Source: Ferruginibacter sp.
GTDB lineage: Bacteria; Bacteroidota; Bacteroidia; Chitinophagales; Chitinophagaceae
Assembly: GCA_025362765.1 (NCBI GenBank)
Contig: JANYFI010000090.1
Span: 1-5,781, forward strand
Direction: 5' to 3'
Length of the DNA stretch: 5,781 nucleotides
The translations under genes and the position numbers were made by a program. Positions 1 to 5,781 of the stretch are shown piece by piece. The notes beneath the pieces are model-generated. The model ran no database searches, had not been told where the DNA came from, and saw only the letters and a list, made by a program, of their open reading frames with translations. Position 1 is the first letter of the stretch; every line of letters starts with the position of its first letter.

Positions 1-1361
1 TCACCATAATTTCTTCTTGTTTCAAAAGCGCCATCCGTCTGTCCATTGGGCGCACCTACCAATGGTGAATATTTTTGTCGGATGTTTACACCGTCATCGC
101 CGCTGCCACCAATTTTTATACTGCCGATTAAGGCTGTTCCAGTAGAATTAAATTTTGTCACGAAAATTTCATACCCTCCACCTTTGGCGACGTTAGTATC
201 AGCAGGAGTATTGCTGATAAACGAATTTGAGGGAAAATCTTTCGAAGCTGTTCTTCCCGCCACCACCAGGTTTCCCTGACCGTCGCAAATCATACTATGT
301 GGTTGCTCATTACCCGATGCTCCTCCAAGGTAGGTGGCGTACAGCCTTTTAACACCATCAGGTGAAAACTTAATGATGGCTACGTCGTAAGGTAATCCAA
401 TACCGTCATCGACAGCCCCACCGTTAAATGTTTGATCAAAAGCACCTGTTGAAGTAGGATAACCAGAACCAAAAGATATTCCTCCGGCAAAAAAGCTACC
501 GTCCGGTCCAGGCGTAGCTGTATATCCCCAGTTATCTGCTGTGCTGCCAGTAAAAGAACTAAAAATTAACGTTGGGTCAATGATTAAGGTTGCATCCGGC
601 GAGTAATTTTTCACTTTAAATCTCACCGTATTGCCCTTCACCACATATTTGCAATCCACCGTTGTTCTGCCTGCTTTTTCTATCTGGTAAGAATAGGGAT
701 ACAATTCTTTTACTTCACCCACCGATGTACCAATGGATAGTTCCCTGTTTTTTACACTCAGCGAATTAACTCCTTCGTATTGCAATGCGATATCATCAAC
801 ATTACCACCCGGATGAACAATCAGATCGTACTTCAATGTTCCTGCATCCGTATAATATCTTACGTCAATGCCCGGATATATATTATTGTAGGTAACGCCC
901 TGGTAAATTTTACACCCCCCTTTCCATTTATTTTTATCGTTGCCGATAAAATAATTGTTGTACGTAGGTAAAGCCTTGTCGGGTGTGGCTTGTACCGAAC
1001 TGGAAGCGCCTAAAAAATTCACCCGGTAAGCATGTGAATGAATTACCAGTTGCTCATTTTGAGTTACAGATGAGGCAACATTATTTACTCTTGCCTCTGG
1101 CGTTGCACCACTATCGGCATTTAAGTGGCCATGCATTTGATCAGCCATTTTTTTAAGATCGTCTGCATTGTGTAACACAACACTAAAACCATTTTTTTGC
1201 AGAAAAAAAGCACCGGTAGGTATTTCACTTTTAAAATCCACCCTATTGTCCCACTGGCCTTTATTTTCAATAAACTGCAATTGCGCAAAGGCGTTACCCC
1301 CTATAAATATTATTGAAGAGGCAAGTGACAGGCGAAAAAGTATTTTTTTAAAGCGATTCAA
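1..1361 (-). CDS. Secreted SBBP/beta-propeller surface protein with N-terminal DUF7948-like domain (partial, 3' end off window)
   Basis: Uninterrupted minus-strand frame of 453 codons that leaves the window at its left edge. The first 26 residues are a clear Sec signal peptide: basic start (MNRFKKILFR), hydrophobic core (LSLASSIIFIGG), and an AFA signal-peptidase site before Gln27. Residues about 28-262 begin QFIENKGQWD and contain YFIGNDKNKWKGG (137-149) and YPGIDVRYY (162-170), the pattern of the DUF7948 domain found ahead of SBBP repeats in Bacteroidota. From about residue 262 (IDPTLIFSS) come SBBP-type propeller repeats: DVAIIKFSPDG with YLGG (326-347) and EIFVTKFNSTG with KIGGSGDD (398-423). 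Such proteins are usually exported and often end in a type IX secretion or gliding-associated C-terminal domain; that end is not visible here. No ATG lies in frame between the upstream TAA and the signal peptide. I chose TTG at 1361 because it gives a normal-length signal peptide; TTG at 1403 would add 14 residues. Function, perhaps adhesion or cell surface, is inferred only. Confidence 0.87.
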   Translation of the reverse strand, partial: MNRFKKILFRLSLASSIIFIGGNAFAQLQFIENKGQWDNRVDFKSEIPTGAFFLQKNGFSVVLHNADDLKKMADQMHGHLNADSGATPEARVNNVASSVTQNEQLVIHSHAYRVNFLGASSSVQATPDKALPTYNNYFIGNDKNKWKGGCKIYQGVTYNNIYPGIDVRYYTDAGTLKYDLIVHPGGNVDDIALQYEGVNSLSVKNRELSIGTSVGEVKELYPYSYQIEKAGRTTVDCKYVVKGNTVRFKVKNYSPDATLIIDPTLIFSSFTGSTADNWGYTATPGPDGSFFAGGISFGSGYPTSTGAFDQTFNGGAVDDGIGLPYDVAIIKFSPDGVKRLYATYLGGASGNEQPHSMICDGQGNLVVAGRTASKDFPSNSFISNTPADTNVAKGGGYEIFVTKFNSTGTALIGSIKIGGSGDDGVNIRQKYSPLVGAPNGQTDGAFETRRNYG

Positions 1362-1377
1362 TAGAGGTATTTTTTTA

Positions 1378-1403
1378 CAAAGTACTAAAATATAACCATA
1401 CAA
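1378..1403 (-). promoter_or_regulatory. Possible Bacteroidota-type promoter for the SBBP surface protein gene
   Basis: On the minus strand, TACTTTG (1378-1384) resembles the Bacteroidota -7 element TAnnTTTG with one spacer base missing, and TTG (1401-1403) sits 16 bases upstream as a possible -33 element. Transcription would start about 10 bases before the proposed TTG start codon, giving a short leader without a Shine-Dalgarno sequence. The region is AT-rich, so a chance match is likely. The rest of the 80-bp gap after recG shows no convincing terminator. Confidence 0.25.
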
Positions 1404-1441
1404 GCTACCCGATTGTTTGGTTTACAATTTGTTAATTATAG

Positions 1442-3643
1442 TTACGAAATTTTACTCCAAACCGTTTGGCCTTTTTGAAAATGAAGGAAAGTTTTAACAG
1501 GCAAATTTTCGGCCAGCATTAAATCAGGGTCAATATTGATTATTTCTGTGGCAGCATTTTTCGCCGCTTCCAGCATCAACCTGTCACTGACTATATTTGC
1601 CAGCTTAAAGTTTAATAAGCCGCTTTGCTTTGTTCCTTCAATATCACCAGGCCCTCGAATTTCAAGGTCTTTTTCTGCTACTTTAAAGCCATCATTGGTA
1701 GCGCATAAAATTTTCAATCTTTCCCGGGCGTCTTTTGACACTTTATTACCTGTTAATAAAATACAAAAACTTTGCTCGCTTCCGCGTCCAACCCTGCCAC
1801 GCAGCTGGTGCAATTGCGACAGCCCGAATTTTTCCGCACTTTCAATTACCATGATAGAGGCATTGGGTACATTTACCCCTACTTCAATTACTGTTGTACT
1901 CACCATAATCTGCGTATCCCCGTTCACAAACCGTTGCATATTGGTTTTCTTTTGCTCTGCCGGTTGCCTTCCATGCACCATGCTGATCCAATATTTGGGT
2001 TCCGGAAAAAATGATTTTACTTCTTCAAAACCCTTCATCAGGTTTTCATAATCCATTTTTGCCGACTCTTCAATTAAAGGATACACTACATACGCCTGCC
2101 TGCCTTTTTTAATTTCCTCTTTGATGAAATCCATTACCATCGGTCGTTTACTCTCAAAACGGTGCACTGTCGCAATTGGTTGCCTGCCCGGCGGTAACTC
2201 ATCAATCACGCTGTAATCCAAATCGCCATAGGCTGTAAGCGCCAGGGTTCTTGGTATTGGTGTAGCGGTCATTACCAGCACATGCGGCGGCAAACTATTC
2301 TTATTCCACAATTTCGCTCTTTGGGCAACCCCAAATTTGTGCTGTTCATCAATTACGGCAAAACCCAGGTTTTTAAATTTCACTTTATCTTCTATTACAG
2401 CATGGGTTCCGATCAGTATATTCAATGAACCATCTTCGCATGCTTTTAAAATTTCCCGGCGTTGTTTGGTCACAGATGATCCGGTTAATAGTTTTACACA
2501 AACCGGCATATCTTTTAATATTTCTGCTATCGTATTGTAATGTTGTTGCGCCAGAATTTCTGTTGGCGCCATTAATACAGATTGAAAAGCATCGCCATTG
2601 GTTGGGTCACTATTATCAGCGGCAATCAACATACTCAACAAAGCCACAATCGTTTTTCCACTGCCCACATCCCCCTGTAATAACCTGTTCATTTGCTTAC
2701 CACTGCCAATGTCTTTCCTTATTTCCTTTAATACCCTTTTTTGTGCATTGGTTAATTCAAAGGGAAGATAAGTATTGTAAAAAGTATTGAACAAATCGCC
2801 CACCTTATTAAACGCCCATCCCTGACTGAAACGATGGCGTGTACTACGTAGCAGCCCTAAACGCAGTTGCGCATAAAATAACTCTTCAAATTTAAGCCGC
2901 CTTACAGCATGCGTGTACATTTCTTCTGATGCTGGAAAATGGATAGAACAAAGCGCCTCCCAGCGAGAAATGAACCGATATTTAGACAACAACGTTTCAG
3001 GTAAATTTTCGGGGAGGTCCCTGGCAGACAACTGTTGCAGCAACGCATAGGTTAATTTTGCGAAGGCGCGGCCGTTCAATCCCCGCGCCTTTAATTTTTC
3101 AGTGGAATAATAAACAGGTTCCAGAAATTTTCTTCCATCTGCTTTTTCTGCCGTGTACAATTCAATTTCCGGGTGATTGATTTGGACCCTGTTCATAAAA
3201 AAACCTACCTTTCCAAAAACCAAATAATGGTGACCAACGGTTAACAATTTCTCCGCCCAGCTGATTCCCTGGAACCATACCAATTCCATTTCTCCCGTAT
3301 CATCCTGCAAATAAGCTACCAGTCGCTTGTTGCGTTTTTCGCCTATCAGTTCAACATGGATTAATTTTCCTGCAACTTGGGCGTATTCCGTGCCTTCATT
3401 CAATGCGGCAATTTTATCAATTTTGGTTTTATCCAGGTGCCTGAAAGGATAATATTCCAACAGGTCTTTAAAAGTAAATATGCTTACTTCTTTTTTAAGC
3501 ATATCCCCTCTTAGCGGGCCGACGCCTTTGAGGTACTCAACCGGGCTGGATAATATATTGGAAACTGATGAAATATTAAGTTGTTTATACAAATATATTT
3601 CTTTGGCAGGAAAATTAACCTTCCTGTCGAAGGAGGAAGCCAT
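1442..3643 (-). CDS. recG: ATP-dependent DNA helicase RecG
   Basis: A 733-residue superfamily 2 helicase that remodels stalled replication forks and branched recombination intermediates in the cytoplasm. The N-terminal wedge/OB-fold part covers about residues 30-290 (SPVEYLKGVGPLRG at 33-46; YLQDDTGEMELVWFQG in the OB fold; INHPE at 155-159). Helicase motifs are all present: Walker A GDVGSGKT (324-331), GTHAVI (412-417), DEQH box (432-435), motif III TATPIPRT (459-466), motif V region TTVIEVGVNVPNA (583-595), motif VI QLRGRVGRG (613-621). The TRG-type element RGPGDIEGTKQSG (663-675) is RecG-specific. Length is somewhat above the roughly 690-700 residues usual for the family, mainly through about 28 extra residues before the conserved start. 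The ATG at 3643 is the only in-frame ATG before residue 48; TTG at 3592 (residue 18) is an alternative. No Shine-Dalgarno sequence is seen. It lies 159 bp after the RNA helicase gene, so it may have its own promoter. All key residues are intact. Confidence 0.97.
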   Translation of the reverse strand: MASSFDRKVNFPAKEIYLYKQLNISSVSNILSSPVEYLKGVGPLRGDMLKKEVSIFTFKDLLEYYPFRHLDKTKIDKIAALNEGTEYAQVAGKLIHVELIGEKRNKRLVAYLQDDTGEMELVWFQGISWAEKLLTVGHHYLVFGKVGFFMNRVQINHPEIELYTAEKADGRKFLEPVYYSTEKLKARGLNGRAFAKLTYALLQQLSARDLPENLPETLLSKYRFISRWEALCSIHFPASEEMYTHAVRRLKFEELFYAQLRLGLLRSTRHRFSQGWAFNKVGDLFNTFYNTYLPFELTNAQKRVLKEIRKDIGSGKQMNRLLQGDVGSGKTIVALLSMLIAADNSDPTNGDAFQSVLMAPTEILAQQHYNTIAEILKDMPVCVKLLTGSSVTKQRREILKACEDGSLNILIGTHAVIEDKVKFKNLGFAVIDEQHKFGVAQRAKLWNKNSLPPHVLVMTATPIPRTLALTAYGDLDYSVIDELPPGRQPIATVHRFESKRPMVMDFIKEEIKKGRQAYVVYPLIEESAKMDYENLMKGFEEVKSFFPEPKYWISMVHGRQPAEQKKTNMQRFVNGDTQIMVSTTVIEVGVNVPNASIMVIESAEKFGLSQLHQLRGRVGRGSEQSFCILLTGNKVSKDARERLKILCATNDGFKVAEKDLEIRGPGDIEGTKQSGLLNFKLANIVSDRLMLEAAKNAATEIINIDPDLMLAENLPVKTFLHFQKGQTVWSKIS

Positions 3644-3676
3644 GATGGCACCAATTTATAAATCTGGCTGTCTAAA

Positions 3677-3690
3677 ATTTTCCGGAGAAT
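3677..3690. other. Imperfect 14-bp palindrome upstream of recG
   Basis: The plus-strand sequence ATTTTCCGGAGAAT is a near-perfect inverted repeat centred on CCGG, with only one T/G pair breaking the symmetry. It sits 34-47 bases upstream of the recG ATG in the gap after the RNA helicase gene. It could be an operator or a small hairpin, but sites of this size arise by chance in AT-rich DNA and no matching regulator is known to me. Confidence 0.3.
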
Positions 3691-3716
3691 GCAACGGATT
3701 GAAGGCGTTCCAAATG

Positions 3717-3769
3717 GCTGTAAATGCACAAGTGAGTGACACAACGATTTACCACAAAGCTGTAAATGC
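3717..3769. repeat. Pair of 11-bp direct repeats, 42 bp apart, upstream of recG
   Basis: The 11-mer GCTGTAAATGC occurs exactly at 3717-3727 and 3759-3769 (GCATTTACAGC on the coding strand of recG). The copies are 42 bp apart start to start, about four turns of B-DNA, so a bound protein would face the same side of the helix. On the recG strand each copy is followed closely by a TTTG-containing stretch (TTTGTGG and ATTTGG). This 159-bp gap (3644-3802) holds no convincing gene and should carry the recG promoter if recG is not co-transcribed with the helicase upstream. I found no clean TAnnTTTG element here. A role as a tandem operator is inference. Confidence 0.5.
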
Positions 3770-3802
3770 TGGTTCAATCAGTTTCCATCAAACACCTAAT
3801 GA

Positions 3803-5050
3803 TTATGAAGAAGAAGGTTTTCTCACTGGTGGATTTCTGTGAAAATGCATAGGCTTTTTGCCATGTTTGCTACCGGTTTCCCGGGGTACAAATGTGGAGG
3901 GCGAATAAGCGGGCGCTACTCCAAATTGTTCGGGAACAATTTCTTTAGGAACCGGCTTGCCGAGTAACTTTTCAATGGAAGCAAACTTGCGTTGTTCTTT
4001 TACGCTGATAAACGTGATGGCAGTACCTTCTGCGGCGGCCCTGGCGGTACGGCCAATGCGATGAACATAATCTTCGCCATCGTGGGGGACATCGTAATTT
4101 AACACCAGGCCAATATTATCAATATCAATACCACGACTTAATATATCGGTAGCTACCAGTACCTGTAAACGGCCACTTTTAAAATGCATCAATACTTCTT
4201 CTCTTTTATCCTGTTCCAGGTCGCTGTGAATCTCGTCTACGGCGAGTTTTGTTCTTTTTAATTCCCGGTTTAATTCCTTCACGCTGTTTTTACTGCTGCA
4301 AAAAATAAGCACCGAAGAAAAATTATGCTGTAACAACAGGTGTTTTACCAATGGTATTTTTTGAGTGTCATATACAACATAGGCTAGCTGTTTGATCTTT
4401 TCATTCGGCTTGCTGATAGAAATGTTTATTTCTGCCGGCTGGTGTAAAATACGGCGGGCCATATCCCTTATCTTGTGTGGCATGGTAGCCGAAAAAAGCA
4501 GGTTTTGCCGCTTGGCGGGCAAAGCCCCGATGATGCGCATGATGTCATCATAAAAACCCATGTCGAGCATGCGGTCGGCTTCATCTAAAATTAAATATTT
4601 TAATCCCTGGAATTTTACATAGCCCATGTTAATGTGGGCCAACATTTTTCCGGGGGTACAAACTACTACATCCGCACCGGCACTGAGGGCCTTTTTTTCC
4701 TGGATGAAGGCATTGCCATCACCACCGCCATATACTGCAATGGAACTTACCGAAGTAAAATAACTAAGGCCTTCCATGTGTTGAGCTATTTGTATAGCAA
4801 GCTCCCTGGTAGGAACAATCACCAATGCGGTAATACTTTGATGATTAACCGGACTTGAAATAATATTATTAATAAGAGGAAGTAAAAAAGCGGCGGTTTT
4901 GCCGGTACCTGTCTGTGCAGATGCAATTACATCTTTACCTGCCAACACAAGGGGAATAACCTGTTCCTGAACTGGTGTTGCCTCATTGTATCCTGAGGCT
5001 TCGATGCCTTCTAATAACCTTTCCTGAAAACCAAAATCTGTAAACTTCAA
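3803..5050 (-). CDS. rhlE: DEAD-box RNA helicase, RhlE-like
   Basis: A 415-residue ATP-dependent RNA helicase with the full DEAD-box set: Q-motif region (FTDFGF at the start, TPVQEQ 25-30), motif I AQTGTGKT (45-52), Ia PTRELA (80-85), Ib TPGK (132-135), II DEAD (156-159), III SAT (187-189), V ATDILSRGIDI (300-310), VI HRIGRTAR (330-337). The stretch after motif VI, with IEKLLGKPVPKEI (359-371), and the short basic tail (about 390-415, rich in K, R, H, P) fit the RhlE group, which acts in RNA remodelling such as ribosome assembly or decay. Motif VI has Ala where RhlE proteins often have Gly (RTGR). The start is TTG at 5050: an in-frame TAA lies six codons upstream, no ATG or GTG intervenes, and the next Met is residue 92, after motifs Q, I and Ia. 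It follows the 122-residue gene by 55 bp with no terminator, so shared transcription is plausible. The exact subfamily is less certain than the DEAD-box call. Confidence 0.95.
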   Translation of the reverse strand: MKFTDFGFQERLLEGIEASGYNEATPVQEQVIPLVLAGKDVIASAQTGTGKTAAFLLPLINNIISSPVNHQSITALVIVPTRELAIQIAQHMEGLSYFTSVSSIAVYGGGDGNAFIQEKKALSAGADVVVCTPGKMLAHINMGYVKFQGLKYLILDEADRMLDMGFYDDIMRIIGALPAKRQNLLFSATMPHKIRDMARRILHQPAEINISISKPNEKIKQLAYVVYDTQKIPLVKHLLLQHNFSSVLIFCSSKNSVKELNRELKRTKLAVDEIHSDLEQDKREEVLMHFKSGRLQVLVATDILSRGIDIDNIGLVLNYDVPHDGEDYVHRIGRTARAAAEGTAITFISVKEQRKFASIEKLLGKPVPKEIVPEQFGVAPAYSPSTFVPRETGSKHGKKPMHFHRNPPVRKPSSS

Positions 5051-5105
5051 AATGCTGTGGGTAAATTATTTTAAAAATGTAAATGGTAGCCGCCTTTTAG
5101 GAATT

Positions 5106-5474
5106 TTATTCCGCTGCAACAGGTTCAGCAGGTTCAGTTGCTTCTGCCACTATTGGTTGTGGTGCCGTACTTTTGATGGTCAACTGAAATTTGGTATTTA
5201 ATATTACCTCAAATTGTCCGTTTTTTAATACTGCTTTAGTGGCATCGTCTTCCAGCATGGCACTGGCTAAATGACTCGCCAGATCTGACCCGCTGATAAC
5301 GTTATTTACTTTGCCATCCTTAAAAGCAATCACAAATTTATAGCCTGCTTTTCTACCAGTTCCGGCTCTTTCAAAATCTTCCCTGTTGAGACTTAGCAAT
5401 TGATCGCCTGCAACAGATTTCTTTAATAAAATCCTGATTACAGGCAGGTATTTGTTCCAAATATAAGTATACAT
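5106..5474 (-). CDS. Conserved-looking hypothetical protein, 122 residues
   Basis: I do not recognise a named family with a function. The protein begins MYTYIWNKYLPVIRILLKKS, a basic, amphipathic-looking segment, followed by a compact mixed region (about 25-101) with FERAGTGRKAGYKF (34-47), KDGKVNNVISGSDLA (52-66) and a final strand-like FEVILNTKFQLTI (88-100). It ends in a low-complexity tail rich in A, E and P (103-122), partly encoded by a tandem 9-bp repeat at 5120-5137. There is no signal peptide, no clear membrane span and no Cys or other metal-binding cluster, so it is probably cytoplasmic. Real coding is supported by the folded-looking composition and an ATG start in an otherwise unoccupied slot. 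I have an impression that similar short proteins occur in Chitinophagaceae, but this is memory, not a search. The DEAD-box helicase gene begins 55 bp downstream in the same direction, so the two may be co-transcribed. Its upstream region is probably shortened by the neighbouring IS. Confidence 0.75.
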   Translation of the reverse strand: MYTYIWNKYLPVIRILLKKSVAGDQLLSLNREDFERAGTGRKAGYKFVIAFKDGKVNNVISGSDLASHLASAMLEDDATKAVLKNGQFEVILNTKFQLTIKSTAPQPIVAEATEPAEPVAAE

Positions 5475-5648
5475 ATAAAATATTTTTAGAAGTGCCGATT
5501 TCGAAAAAACGGAAAATTATTGACTGAAAATGAATTATGGCGTATAAAGGTAAGCATTATAGATTGATATTGGCGTTTTGATTTTTAAGTCATTAATATC
5601 CCCATATCAACCTAATCTGTAGTCTGTCTAATTGCGATTTATCAATGA
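5475..5648. other. Intergenic strip between the IS transposase and the 122-residue gene
   Basis: No gene is visible in these 174 bases. The part nearest the 122-residue gene is AT-rich and includes TACCTTTA on the minus strand (5545-5552), one base off the Bacteroidota -7 consensus TAnnTTTG, but no TTG sits at a suitable -33 distance, so I do not call a promoter. The part nearest the transposase should hold the 3' untranslated end and terminal inverted repeat of the IS. A 7-bp inverted pair TTGATAT (5564-5570) and ATATCAA (5604-5610) lies across the likely boundary. Confidence 0.5.
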
Positions 5649-5651
5649 CTA
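5587..5651. repeat. Inverted repeat spanning the transposase stop codon
   Basis: Plus-strand AAGTCATTAAT (5587-5597) and ATCAATGACTA (5641-5651) are inverted copies that pair at 9 of 11 positions, including seven in a row, around a 43-base loop. The right arm includes the transposase TAG. It may form a hairpin at the transcript's 3' end or reflect sub-terminal structure of the IS. The long loop and lack of a GC-rich stem and T-run argue against a standard intrinsic terminator. Confidence 0.35.
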
Positions 5652-5781
5652 TTCGCTTTTTGGAATTGGGCCATAACAAGATTTTTCTAAAGCTGCAAGG
5701 ATCAATCTGTCAAATAATTTGATACCAAAATACCTTCTATTAAACTTGTAACAAAATTCGTTTAGATAATTCTGCATATAA
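5649..5781 (-). CDS. IS1595-family (ISXO2-like) transposase, C-terminal fragment cut by the window edge
   Basis: A minus-strand frame enters from the right edge and ends at TAG (5649-5651), giving 43 residues. They contain YLNEFCYKFNRRYF followed by KLFDRLILAAL, the characteristic end of the ISXO2-like DDE transposase domain (pattern YLdEFxxRfNrR then FDRLL). The catalytic residues and zinc-ribbon N-terminus expected of this family would lie outside the window, so I cannot tell whether the copy is intact. The fragment ends KSCYGPIPKSE. It is oriented like all other genes here, and the nearest gene, the 122-residue protein, starts 174 bp beyond its stop. The family call rests on motif recognition over a short segment. 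Confidence 0.8.
   Translation of the reverse strand, partial: YMQNYLNEFCYKFNRRYFGIKLFDRLILAALEKSCYGPIPKSE

Larger units (their letters stand above)
5572..5781 (-). mobile_element. Downstream end of an IS1595-family insertion sequence (partial; boundary tentative)
   Basis: The transposase C-terminus at 5649-5781 shows that an insertion sequence runs in from the right. Its downstream end must lie between the stop codon and the 122-residue gene. I place it tentatively at 5572, where the plus strand begins GGCGTTTTGA, because IS1595-family ends often start with G residues. An end nearer 5601-5610, at the CCCC/ATATCAACC stretch, is also possible. The other terminal inverted repeat and the expected 8-bp target duplication are outside the window, so the boundary cannot be proven here. 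Confidence 0.45.

Noticed and set aside
46..1395. Three plus-strand open frames (46-279, 780-971, 1168-1395)
   Set aside because: All fall opposite the continuous SBBP protein frame or its upstream strip and have no recognisable features.
1409..1430. Possible terminator hairpin after recG (ATTGT/ACAAT on the minus strand)
   Set aside because: Only a five-pair AT-rich stem with no following T-run; too weak to call an intrinsic terminator.
1536..2051. 171-codon plus-strand open frame antisense to recG
   Set aside because: It lies wholly inside recG, whose helicase motifs are intact on the other strand, and its translation shows no recognisable domain. It is a shadow frame.
3593..3600. Perfect-looking TAnnTTTG element (TATATTTG) on the minus strand
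   Set aside because: It lies inside the recG N-terminal coding region, has no TTG at the proper -33 distance and no ATG start shortly downstream; probably chance in AT-rich DNA.
3511..3777. 88-codon minus-strand open frame before and inside recG
   Set aside because: It starts at TTG, overlaps recG by 133 bases in another frame, and its composition looks random.
3480..3842. 120-codon plus-strand open frame spanning the recG-rhlE gap
   Set aside because: It overlaps the 5' end of recG and the 3' end of rhlE antisense; its VNA repeats come only from the 11-bp DNA repeats. No domain is seen.
1442..5050. recG and rhlE as part of a defence or other novel helicase system
   Set aside because: Both have complete housekeeping-family architectures and no nuclease, methylase or other defence partner is in the window.

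Overview
The window looks like chromosomal DNA from a member of the Bacteroidota, most likely near the Chitinophagaceae. This rests on the protein sequences (a DUF7948/SBBP-type secreted surface protein, RecG and RhlE-like helicases of Bacteroidota style), the absence of strong Shine-Dalgarno sequences before the genes, and the use of TTG start codons. The lineage is inferred by recognition, not by a search.

Every gene I can support lies on the minus strand, so transcription runs from high to low coordinates. From the right edge: the last 43 codons of an IS1595-family transposase (5649-5781), running in from outside the window; an intergenic strip that should hold the end of that IS and the upstream region of the next gene; a 122-residue protein of unknown function (5106-5474); a DEAD-box RNA helicase of the RhlE type (3803-5050, TTG start); a 159-bp gap with a spaced direct repeat; a complete recG (1442-3643); an 80-bp gap; and the N-terminal 453 residues of a large secreted beta-propeller-type surface protein (1-1361, probable TTG start), whose 3' end lies beyond the left edge.

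The two helicases have housekeeping roles: RecG in remodelling stalled replication forks and recombination intermediates, the RhlE-like protein in RNA unwinding, probably ribosome or RNA-decay related. The 122-residue gene and the RNA helicase are 55 bp apart with no visible terminator and may share a transcript. The surface protein is probably separate and envelope-related. I see no sign of a defence island, CRISPR array, biosynthetic cluster or other new system. The points worth a second look are the two genes without any in-frame ATG, the IS end beside the 122-residue gene, and the 42-bp-spaced repeat upstream of recG.
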